NCBI GenBank assembly: GCA_031277445.1
Contig: JAITMH010000027.1
Span: 1 to 5,767, forward strand
Source of the DNA: Burkholderiales bacterium
Lineage (GTDB): Bacteria > Pseudomonadota > Gammaproteobacteria > Burkholderiales > Casimicrobiaceae
Direction of reading: 5' to 3'
Length of the DNA stretch: 5,767 bases
A program made the position numbers and the translations under genes. The notes below the pieces were generated by a model. The model had not been told where the DNA came from, ran no database searches, and worked only from the letters and a program-made list of their open reading frames with translations. This document shows, piece after piece, positions 1 through 4,808 of the stretch; within the stretch, counting starts at the first letter, position 1, and each line of letters begins with the position of its first letter.

Positions 1-54
1 AAAAACGTATTTGCTCTGCAGTGAGGGGAAGTTGCACTGCCGCGAGGACGCGGG

Positions 55-125
55 AAAAAAAGCTTTTAACCACCAAACGGAGAAAAAAAGCTTGTTAACC
101 ACGAAAAACACGAAAGGCACGAAAA
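55..125 (-). repeat. ACGAA-type 9-base-period repeat, left copy, with a duplicated lead
   Basis: Two similar units, each seven As followed by GCTT, TTAACCAC and an A-rich end, occupy 55-77 and 83-106. The second continues into a 9-base periodic tract (CACGAA repeated three times, 95-125). Counted by hand, 28 of 31 bases of 95-125 match 3772-3802 in the gspK-gspL gap, in the same orientation, so this is a dispersed repeat family. Read on the minus strand it encodes F-V-x triplets, a common sign of spurious small ORFs made from such repeats. The strand assigned is the one on which the gspL-side copy is transcribed; function is unknown. Confidence 0.8.
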
Positions 126-133
126 AAATTAGC

Positions 134-186
134 GTCATTCTGCGCGGAGCGGAGAACCATAGGCTGCGATGAGCGTAGCGAATCCC
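134..186. repeat. GTCATTC / GAATCCC dispersed repeat nested between two other repeat modules
   Basis: The stretch begins GTCATTCTGCGCGGAGCGGA and ends GATGAGCGTAGCGAATCCC. It resembles the interspersed repeat seen in many bacterial genomes that gives peptides such as WDSLRSS and LRSAQND when read on the minus strand. It sits between the ACGAA-type repeat (55-125) and the CACGCGAAGG repeat (197-223). At the second locus, near gspL, those two modules are adjacent without it. This suggests that the segment was inserted into, or lost from, a composite repeat. Family assignment rests on memory of the pattern, not on a search. Confidence 0.55.
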
Positions 187-196
187 AGCGTTTGGC

Positions 197-223
197 CTCA
201 CGCGAAGGCGCGAAGACGCGAAG
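197..223 (+). repeat. 27-base CTCACGCGAAGG repeat, copy 1
   Basis: This unit matches 24 of 27 bases at 279-305 (copy 2) and 23 of 27 at 3813-3839 (copy 3), all in the same orientation by hand alignment. It is built of CGCGAAG sub-repeats. Copies 1 and 3 are both preceded by a GTTTG(G)CC stretch, so homology extends a little to the left. It is a dispersed intergenic repeat with no recognised function. Confidence 0.75.
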
Positions 224-230
224 AAGAAAA

Positions 231-278
231 GCCCCCTTTCCAAAGGGGGTGCCCGCCGAAGGCGGCGGGGGTTTGTTT
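231..278 (+). repeat. Compound hairpin repeat, copy 1 (inverted relative to 1133-1179)
   Basis: The element has an 8-bp stem CCCCCTTT (232-239) with AAAGGGGG (242-249), then a GAA-loop stem CCGCC (253-257) with GGCGG (261-265), then GGGGGTTTGTTT (267-278). A homologous copy lies in inverted orientation at about 1133-1179, on the other side of the DUF1624 gene. The GC stem followed by a T-rich tail is terminator-like when read on the plus strand. No plus-strand gene is present to terminate, so I call it a repeat rather than a terminator. Confidence 0.75.
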
Positions 279-305
279 CTCACGCGGAGGTGCGAAGCCG
301 CGAAG
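279..305 (+). repeat. 27-base CTCACGCGAAGG repeat, copy 2
   Basis: This is a second copy of the unit at 197-223, differing at three positions (A to G, C to T and A to C). It follows directly on the TTTGTTT tail of the compound hairpin repeat. The compound hairpin core is therefore flanked on both sides by direct copies of this unit, as if it had been inserted between them or as if the unit had duplicated. Confidence 0.7.
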
Positions 306-316
306 AACATGAAGCT

Positions 317-337
317 CCCTCCCCTTCAAGGGGAGGG
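317..337. repeat. Perfect 8-bp GC hairpin just after the DUF1624 stop codon
   Basis: CCCTCCCC (317-324) pairs perfectly with GGGGAGGG (330-337) across a TTCAA loop. It lies 9 bases beyond the stop codon of the DUF1624 gene, the right place for a transcription terminator or an mRNA 3'-end stabiliser. On the transcribed (minus) strand no run of Ts follows the stem, so a classical Rho-independent terminator is not supported. It resembles the hairpin at 1079-1101, and both belong to the same compound repeat. Confidence 0.6.
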
Positions 338-346
338 TTTCAAAAA

Positions 347-1072
347 TCAGCGCGCTATCGCCAACACACACCACAACACGGCAATGAGTATCGGCTGGTG
401 CAACATGTAAACCCACAGGCTGCGTTGTCCCATCCAGGTGAGCAGCCGTGCGGTGGGGGAGGGCGAGGAGGGAATGGCTTTTCGGATCGGTAGCGACGGC
501 GCGGCGCCGATGCCGATCAGCACGACGCCGAGCCATGGAAAGAGTGGTACGTAATCTTCGGTGCGCGGTAATTCGGTGACGAATCCGATCAGGGAGAGTG
601 CGCGGGTATCGAACAACGAATGCGAAAAGGTGATGCCGGCCAGAACGACGGTGATGCCAAAGATCAGCGCGAAGCGCGGGTAAGCGGCGAACGGCCATGC
701 GAGTATCGAAGCGATGGCGATAAAGTGCAGCACGCCGAAGTAGATAAACGATTCGGGGAAAAGAATATAGCTGGCGATGCTGACGATCAATGCGCAAACG
801 GCAATTTTGACGACGCGCAACCAGAATGCCCGAGGGCGGATATCGCGTGCGCGGGCGACGAAAAGGCTGATGCCGACGATCAGCAGGAACGAGGTGATAA
901 TGAATGTGCGGGTGGTGGTCCAAAACGGGTCGCGGTAAAAGTCGGCCTTGATAACGCCGAACCATTGCAGGTCAAAACAAAAGTGATAGACAATCATCGC
1001 CCACAGCGCCAGCCCACGGCTGATGTCAAGCCAGGGGAGGCGGCGGGCGACGGCAGTTTTTTCTTTGTTCAT
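347..1072 (-). CDS. DUF1624 / heparan-alpha-glucosaminide N-acetyltransferase-like integral membrane protein
   Basis: This 241-residue protein is very hydrophobic, with about seven predicted membrane segments (roughly residues 20-36, 55-75, 86-106, 110-126, 134-150, 174-192 and 217-238). The N-terminal signature WLDISRGLALWAMIVYHF (14-31), the YFGVLHFIAIASIL segment (111-124), the PLFPWLG motif (176-182) and the GQRSLWVYMLHQP tail (215-227) are typical of the DUF1624 family. That family is related to the lysosomal enzyme that moves acetyl from cytoplasmic acetyl-CoA across the membrane to a sugar amine. His30 and His225 are visible histidines that might matter; neither is proven catalytic. 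The substrate of bacterial members is unknown to me. The ATG at 1070-1072 is preceded by GGAGGG at a 6-base spacing. The gene is co-directional with the gsp genes but separated from gspN by 169 bases of hairpins, so it may be expressed independently. It is not a known T2SS component. Confidence 0.85.
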   Translation of the reverse strand: MNKEKTAVARRLPWLDISRGLALWAMIVYHFCFDLQWFGVIKADFYRDPFWTTTRTFIITSFLLIVGISLFVARARDIRPRAFWLRVVKIAVCALIVSIASYILFPESFIYFGVLHFIAIASILAWPFAAYPRFALIFGITVVLAGITFSHSLFDTRALSLIGFVTELPRTEDYVPLFPWLGVVLIGIGAAPSLPIRKAIPSSPSPTARLLTWMGQRSLWVYMLHQPILIAVLWCVLAIAR

Positions 1073-1078
1073 GCTTTT

Positions 1079-1083
1079 CCCTC
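1079..1083 (-). promoter_or_regulatory. Shine-Dalgarno of the DUF1624 gene, inside a repeat hairpin
   Basis: On the minus strand the sequence upstream of the ATG reads GGGGGAGGG, AAAAGC, ATG. The GGAGGG core gives a strong Shine-Dalgarno at normal spacing. The same bases form the 3' arm of a perfect 9-bp stem (1079-1087 with 1093-1101), so the site should be largely base-paired in the mRNA unless it is opened by other factors. Confidence 0.6.
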
Positions 1084-1132
1084 CCCCCTCGCGGGGGAGG
1101 GTGCCCCGAAGGGGCGGGAGAGGGGAGCCGAA

Positions 1133-1178
1133 ACAAACCCCCGTCCGTCTTCGACGGACACCCCCTTTGAAAAGGGGG
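1133..1178 (-). terminator. Possible terminator or attenuator after gspN
   Basis: In the transcribed direction an 8-bp CCCCCTTT stem is followed by a 7-bp GTCCGTC/GACGGAC stem with a GAA loop, then GGGGG and TTTGTTT. This gives strong GC stems ending in a short, interrupted U-rich tract, about 60 to 110 bases beyond the gspN stop. It is a plausible end, or partial end, of the gsp transcript. The five Gs between the stem and the U tract, and the G interrupting that tract, make it an imperfect intrinsic terminator. Confidence 0.35.
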
Positions 1179-1241
1179 CCAGGCGCGGCGCCTCCTCACA
1201 GGAAGGCGTCCACTCAAACCGAAAACGCCTTGGTAAAACTA

Positions 1242-1985
1242 TCATTTCATTTCCAGAATATAAGCGCCCTGCGCATCCGGTTGGCCGGTGGTTGAAAGCC
1301 ATTGCAGCAGCGCTTCCGGTGTGTCGGGATGCGGTGTGATTTTCAGCGTGCCGCGTGCCGGTTTGCCGGAGGTGTCGGTTTGAAAATGGCCATCGAGCGA
1401 CACGGCGCCGCCTTCGTTTTTGATGGTGCTGTGACTGCCTTGTTGACGGCTGTCGATGTTGAAGGTGACGTTGCCGAGTTCAAGCGGTATTTCCTGGAAC
1501 ACGATTTGCGCGTTTTGCCAGCGTCCCGAAACCTGGCCTTCCTGACTTTTCTCGTGCAGCAGCAGCGAGGGCGCGTCGATGATGAGCGTTCCTTCCATGG
1601 CTTGCACCATTTCAGGAGGCAACAACGGTTGCAGCACGGCCGCCGAGGTGTGCAACGACAAGCCCTCAAGTCCGACGCCTTTTCTGCTGAATGTCAGCGT
1701 ACCGGTCAGACGCGGCACGGTTTCGTCGGCGAGCAATTGCCAACGCGCCGCGCCGCCGAGCAGGGCGGAGGGTTCAAAGCGCCAACGCAACGAGGTGAGT
1801 ACGGCGCCTTGATTGTGCATCAACATACCGCTGCCGTTCCACAGTGTTCCGGTGGTTTCGGCGAGCCGCCATTGGCTGCGCGAAGCGCGGTCAAGACCGC
1901 TGTCGAGCAGTGACGCCGGAGCGAAAACAATCAGCGCGGCGATGATGATCCACAGAAAGAAAAAAATTTTCAGAAATGTGCGCAT
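1242..1985 (-). CDS. gspN: Type II secretion system protein GspN
   Basis: This 247-residue bitopic inner-membrane protein has a short cytoplasmic start, one membrane helix (about residues 6-24) and a periplasmic domain. The family hallmark TGTLWNGSG (46-54), the SLRWRFEP stretch (65-72) and the C-terminal DAQGAYILEMK (237-247) match the T2SSN family, as does the length of about 250. GspN is an accessory T2SS component found in a subset of systems; its precise role is not settled and it is dispensable in some species. The gene begins 19 bases after the gspM stop with no clear Shine-Dalgarno, so it is probably expressed by read-through of the gsp transcript. The end is a tandem stop, TGA TAG. 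Beyond it lie the hairpin repeats. Confidence 0.92.
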   Translation of the reverse strand: MRTFLKIFFFLWIIIAALIVFAPASLLDSGLDRASRSQWRLAETTGTLWNGSGMLMHNQGAVLTSLRWRFEPSALLGGAARWQLLADETVPRLTGTLTFSRKGVGLEGLSLHTSAAVLQPLLPPEMVQAMEGTLIIDAPSLLLHEKSQEGQVSGRWQNAQIVFQEIPLELGNVTFNIDSRQQGSHSTIKNEGGAVSLDGHFQTDTSGKPARGTLKITPHPDTPEALLQWLSTTGQPDAQGAYILEMK

Positions 1986-2004
1986 GATGAATGTTCGGTG
2001 AAGT

Positions 2005-2526
2005 TCAGAATGAAGGACGAACGAGGATGAGTTCGGCGCGCAGTTGTCCGGCGGGTTGTCCGGCAGCGTTGGTCAGGGGCGTTAAGGTGGCGGTCGTCAC
2101 ATAAAAATGTTCTTCGCGCTGTAACACGTCGATCCATTGTACGAGTGTGTCGAACGGCACTGCTGAAAAGGTGAGGGCGGCGGTGTTCTGTTGAGTATCG
2201 AGCGCTACGATGGCGGAGGCGATGTTGAAACGTGCAGCAGTACGCTGGATGGCGGCGCGGGTATCGGCGGTGGCAGGTGTGGAAACATGGCGGTTCAGGC
2301 CGATGCTTTCGTTGAGTTGTTGTTGTGCTTGTTTGAGTTGCGCTTGGGCAAGCGGCAACTCGCGTTGCAGTTGTTGCAGGTGTTGCGTCAGCGGCAGCCA
2401 GAGCCACGACCACAACGCGGCAACTGCGACGAGCGCCGCCAGAGCGATGATGATGCGCTGATCGCGGCGCGGGCGTTGCTGCCATTGCAGACGCCAGCGT
2501 TCGAGCGTGTGCGGCACGGTGGTCAC
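2005..2526 (-). CDS. gspM: Type II secretion system protein GspM
   Basis: This 173-residue bitopic inner-membrane protein partners GspL in the assembly platform and helps to place GspL and GspE under the growing pseudopilus. It has a basic cytoplasmic N terminus (residues 1-23, with RPRRDQR), a membrane helix at about 24-45, a Gln/Leu-rich coiled coil at about 46-75, and a C-terminal periplasmic region (about 85-170) of the size expected for the ferredoxin-like dimerisation domain. It starts at GTG (2524-2526), which overlaps the gspL stop as GTGA. An AGGAG Shine-Dalgarno lies upstream at good spacing inside the gspL coding end. Length and position between gspL and gspN support the call. Sequence conservation in this family is low, so the call leans on architecture and context. 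Confidence 0.92.
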   Translation of the reverse strand: MTTVPHTLERWRLQWQQRPRRDQRIIIALAALVAVAALWSWLWLPLTQHLQQLQRELPLAQAQLKQAQQQLNESIGLNRHVSTPATADTRAAIQRTAARFNIASAIVALDTQQNTAALTFSAVPFDTLVQWIDVLQREEHFYVTTATLTPLTNAAGQPAGQLRAELILVRPSF

Positions 2527-3746
2527 GGCGTTTTCTCCTGTATTTGGATACGCAACCGATAACCGGCGGCGGTGCTGCCGCTCATCGGTTGCAGACCGGC
2601 GCGACGCAGGTTTGTTTCCAGCGTTTTTTGTGTCGCTGTATCGAGCGGCGTGAATTCAAATGTCCAGGCGCGGTCGGCATAGACGGCATTGCGTAGTGTT
2701 CCTGATGGCAGTGTTCGCAAAGACGAAGTGGCACGCGCCAGCAGCGGTAGCGCATCGTCGGGCGCGGCCAGACCGGCGCGGTGACGCGCTTCGGCGTAGG
2801 CGCGTGACCATTGCGCCGGAATGTTGTTTTTCGCAGAAAGCCCTGCTTCGTTCGCTAACGCTTGCCAACCACGCGAGATTTGCCAGTGTTGCCACAATGA
2901 TGAACTCCAGGCGGCGGCGGTTGCAACAACATGCAGCGTGAGCGCGATGCCGAGCAGCAGAGCGGCAACCCGCCAGCCGTTGCTTGAACGCGACGACGCC
3001 GACGCGACCGGTTCGATCTGTGGCAAAAGTTCGGTCGCCTGTGCGAAGAGCGCGGGCTCGGCGTGCGTCCAGCGCCAAGGCGGTTCGACGGTGAGGCGAC
3101 AGGTGTTGTTGGCTCGCTGCCAGGAGGAGAGGATTTCAGCGGGTAGTGCTGCGTGAATGTGCAGCGTTTTTGGCGGCGTCGCGTTTTCAGCGGACAACGC
3201 CAGGGTCAGTTCGGCAGGCAGTGTTTTTTGACTTGCCGCGACGGAAGGGAGGTCGAGTGCGAACGCGCTGCCGCCGTTGTTGCGGTCACGGCACACGAAG
3301 CCGTGTCCTTCAGGCGCCACGCACCAGTGCCAGGCATCGTTGTCGGCATTGATCAATTCCGCTTCGCTGAGAGCGCGTTCGATGCCGAGTTGCCGCAATG
3401 CTTTCAGCAGTGTTTGTTCAGCCAATGCGACGCGCACCCAACCATCGCGCTGTTGCTGGCCGATGATGATTTGCTGGGCGGACAGCGGGGTTGCCAGCCG
3501 GTCTTCGAGTTGCAGCCGGATGGCGCTGTCGAGGCGCGAAGCCGACAACGGCGGAAGTTTGAACGCCATTAACGGCGCGAGATCGGCGGCGAGGACGGCC
3601 TCGCGCCGTGCGCCGTGCGGCCATTGTTCGGGAGCGCTGCGTCCTTCGCGGAAACAGACGCCGTGCGCATCGAACAACGCCCAGGCAAAAGCGCGGTTGC
3701 CGGAAGTGGCAGGAGGGGCGTCAAAAAAAATGCGAAGGACAGTCAT
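2523..3746 (-). CDS. gspL: Type II secretion system protein GspL
   Basis: This 407-residue inner-membrane platform protein recruits the ATPase GspE through its cytoplasmic domain and contacts GspM through its periplasmic domain. Residues 1 to about 250 form the soluble cytoplasmic part, related to the actin-like PilM fold, with the IRLQLEDRLATPL segment (76-88) resembling the conserved region of the family. One membrane helix lies at about 257-280 (GWRVAALLLGIALTLHVV). Residues 281-407 are the periplasmic ferredoxin-like domain. I chose ATG 3744-3746, giving MTVLRIFFD, a normal GspL start. An in-frame GTG at 3825-3827 would add 27 residues, including FVSFVSFVV, but that stretch comes from the intergenic ACGAA repeat. 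No Shine-Dalgarno is visible before either start. The 3' end overlaps gspM by 4 bases. Confidence 0.93.
   Translation of the reverse strand: MTVLRIFFDAPPATSGNRAFAWALFDAHGVCFREGRSAPEQWPHGARREAVLAADLAPLMAFKLPPLSASRLDSAIRLQLEDRLATPLSAQQIIIGQQQRDGWVRVALAEQTLLKALRQLGIERALSEAELINADNDAWHWCVAPEGHGFVCRDRNNGGSAFALDLPSVAASQKTLPAELTLALSAENATPPKTLHIHAALPAEILSSWQRANNTCRLTVEPPWRWTHAEPALFAQATELLPQIEPVASASSRSSNGWRVAALLLGIALTLHVVATAAAWSSSLWQHWQISRGWQALANEAGLSAKNNIPAQWSRAYAEARHRAGLAAPDDALPLLARATSSLRTLPSGTLRNAVYADRAWTFEFTPLDTATQKTLETNLRRAGLQPMSGSTAAGYRLRIQIQEKTP
2535..2540 (-). promoter_or_regulatory. Shine-Dalgarno of gspM
   Basis: The minus strand reads AGGAGA, then a short AAACGCC spacer, then GTG. This ribosome site supports the GTG at 2524-2526 as the gspM start despite the non-ATG codon, and it lies within the last codons of gspL. 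Confidence 0.6.
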
Positions 3747-3764
3747 TGGGATTTGGCGCGAAGA

Positions 3765-3802
3765 AAAACTTTTAACCACGAAAGACACGAAGGACACGAA
3801 AA
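3765..3802 (-). repeat. ACGAA-type 9-base-period repeat, gspL-side copy
   Basis: Three CACGAA units at a 9-base period (3776-3802), led by AAACTTTTAAC, match the left-end copy at 95-125 in 28 of 31 bases counted by hand. The inner edge lies about 20 bases from the gspL ATG. Because 9 is a multiple of 3 and the tract has no stop on the minus strand, it stays open in the gspL frame and encodes FVSFVSFVV. Confidence 0.8.
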
Positions 3803-3812
3803 TGGTGTTTGC

Positions 3813-3839
3813 CTCATGCGAAGGCACGGAGACGCGCAG
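3813..3839 (+). repeat. 27-base CTCACGCGAAGG repeat, copy 3
   Basis: This unit matches 197-223 in 23 of 27 bases and has the same GTTTG-CC lead. It is directly followed, on the minus strand, by the ACGAA repeat. The pair is in the same order and orientation as at the left end, where a further 53-base module lies between them. Confidence 0.72.
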
Positions 3840-3908
3840 AAGGACAACCGTATCATGAAAGAAGAAAACATCATGTGAGCGAGAATTTGTGGGGGCAACG
3901 AGAATTCA

Positions 3909-4808
3909 TCATTCTACCGTTTTCCAGACGATTTCCGGCCAACGTCCGGCATCGCGGTGCAATAAGGCTTGCGCTTGTGCGCGGGCGTCGCCCTGACGGG
4001 CGCGGACGGTGACCAGAAAATAGCGACTGCTGACGCCAAGCCCTTCTTCGCTGAACGTGCGGACATCGGGCGGCAAGCGGCGGCGAAAATCCGCCAGCGA
4101 AAAGAAGGGACGACTGTCGCGTTCCGCCAGAATTTTATTGAGATCGCCATCGCTGATGTCGGCGAAGACCGCTTTCAGCGTGTCACGCTCTGCCGTGTTG
4201 ACGTTGAGCGGCGTGGGTTCCGGCAGGGCGATGAGGTGGGGCGCCAGTTTGGCCATCGCGGCGGCGGGGAGGGCGAGGTCGCTGAGATCGAAGAGCGGCG
4301 GTAGTGCGGGAGAGACGGCGGTTGAGGCGGAACTGTCGAAATCGGCGCCGGTGAGGTGGTAAGCGAAAAGTGCCTGGTGCGCGTTGTTGTCGAGTTCCAG
4401 TTGGCGGTGCAGACGATGGAGGCGCTCGTAATCGAATCGCTTTGTGCTGGAAGTCGGCAACAGGTTGTTGAGATTGAAACGGCCTTGGAGGTCGATGATA
4501 CGGCCTTCGATAAAACCGTTTTCGATTGGCGTTGGTGGCAGCGGAAACGCCCAGGATTCTTTCAGGTGAACAGCAGCGTTGCCCTGGCGTGCGTCCTGAA
4601 AGAGGATGTGACGCGCCCATTGCACTCCGGCGTCGGCGAGCGCCTGCGCCTGCGCGTGATCGCGCCGCGCTTCGACACCGGCCAGCCAGCGTTGTTCGCC
4701 GACGATTAACGTGACGGCGACCGCAGCAGCCAGTGCCGCGACCAGCATGGCGATGATTAACGCGCCGCCGCGATGGAAAAGAAGATGCTTTTTCATAGCA
4801 TTTTTCAT
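3909..4808 (-). CDS. gspK: Type II secretion system minor pseudopilin GspK
   Basis: This 299-residue protein is the largest minor pseudopilin and caps the pseudopilus tip with GspI and GspJ. A prepilin-type N terminus has basic residues, then HRG/GALIIAMLVAALAA, with prepilin peptidase cleavage probably after Gly14. Position +5 of the mature protein is Ile, not Glu, as expected for GspK. The helix spans about 15-37. Family motifs are DLQGRFNLNNL (106-116), TPLNVNTAERDTLKAVF (199-215), SRPFFSLADFRRRLP (232-246) and SRYFLVTV (261-268). I chose ATG 4806-4808, which overlaps the gspJ stop as ATGA; a second ATG at 4794-4796 is possible. A longer frame upstream would overlap gspJ by about 110 bases and add an Arg-rich, non-family extension, so it is rejected. 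The repeat gap follows its stop. Confidence 0.95.
   Translation of the reverse strand: MKNAMKKHLLFHRGGALIIAMLVAALAAAVAVTLIVGEQRWLAGVEARRDHAQAQALADAGVQWARHILFQDARQGNAAVHLKESWAFPLPPTPIENGFIEGRIIDLQGRFNLNNLLPTSSTKRFDYERLHRLHRQLELDNNAHQALFAYHLTGADFDSSASTAVSPALPPLFDLSDLALPAAAMAKLAPHLIALPEPTPLNVNTAERDTLKAVFADISDGDLNKILAERDSRPFFSLADFRRRLPPDVRTFSEEGLGVSSRYFLVTVRARQGDARAQAQALLHRDAGRWPEIVWKTVE

Larger units (their letters stand above)
1..346. other. Gene-free left end filled with dispersed repeats
   Basis: No credible gene is present here. Open frames in this stretch are low-complexity translations of repeats, such as the LRVFAPSREA and WDSLRSS types of peptide, with no domain-like content. Bases 1-54 hold nothing I recognise apart from a weak 6-bp inverted repeat (GCAGTG at 18-23, CACTGC at 35-40). 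From 55 to 337 the sequence is nearly a continuous stack of short repeat modules, listed separately. The region lies downstream of the DUF1624 gene (stop at 347-349), so it is the 3' flank of the transcribed unit. Whether another gene begins left of the window cannot be seen. Confidence 0.75.
1079..1179 (-). repeat. Compound hairpin repeat, copy 2 (four stem-loops between gspN and the DUF1624 gene)
   Basis: Four perfect stems lie in about 100 bases. CCCTCCCCC (1079-1087) pairs with 1093-1101; GCCCC (1103-1107) with 1111-1115 over GAA; GTCCGTC (1143-1149) with 1153-1159; CCCCCTTT (1161-1168) with 1171-1178. Read on the minus strand, the order is CCCCCTTT stem, GAA-loop stem, GGGGGTTTGTTT, then the CCCTCCCC-type stem. 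That is the same order as in the plus-strand copy at 231-337. The element lies between the gspN stop and the next start. It could attenuate transcription (a GC stem followed by GGGGGTTTGTTT) or protect the upstream operon mRNA from 3' exonucleases; both are inferences. Confidence 0.75.
3747..3908. other. Repeat-bearing gap between gspK and gspL
   Basis: This is the only long gap inside the gsp gene run; the other junctions are 4-base overlaps or 19 bases. About half of it (3765-3839) consists of two repeat modules also found at 55-223. The remainder (3840-3908) shows no gene, clear promoter or terminator. Two CATGATG / TCATG-type motifs occur on the minus strand but start no extended frame. 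GspK and GspL genes are usually close together, so the gap is probably a later insertion. Confidence 0.7.

Noticed and set aside
18..40. 6-bp inverted repeat GCAGTG / CACTGC as a terminator or operator
   Set aside because: The stem is short, the loop is 11 bases, and no associated gene or T tract is visible; it is compatible with chance.
231..278. Intrinsic terminator on the plus strand
   Set aside because: The stem and TTTGTTT tail look terminator-like, but no plus-strand gene lies to the left in the window, and the same element recurs as a repeat in inverted orientation.
55..337. CRISPR array
   Set aside because: The repeats are of different families and lengths, unevenly spaced and self-hairpinned, without uniform spacers or cas genes.
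198..965. A 255-codon minus-strand open frame overlapping the DUF1624 gene
   Set aside because: It is a shadow in another frame of the DUF1624 gene, rich in Arg, His and Pro, with no domain-like segments, and it runs on into repeat sequence.
1180..1260. Promoter for the DUF1624 gene in the gspN 3' flank
   Set aside because: On the minus strand no convincing -35 / -10 pair with proper spacing could be found by eye.
620..1339. A 239-codon plus-strand open frame antisense to the DUF1624 gene
   Set aside because: Its composition is that of an antisense shadow in high-GC DNA (Asp, Ala, Gly and Arg rich). It crosses the intergenic hairpins and enters antisense gspN, and the opposing strand encodes a clear family member.
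1302..1913. A 203-codon plus-strand open frame antisense to gspN
   Set aside because: The minus strand carries a convincing GspN with family motifs; the antisense frame has no recognisable features or ribosome site.
4752..4766. Missing Glu at +5 of the GspK mature sequence as a possible defect
   Set aside because: GspK family members normally lack this Glu because they sit at the pseudopilus tip, so this is expected rather than unusual.
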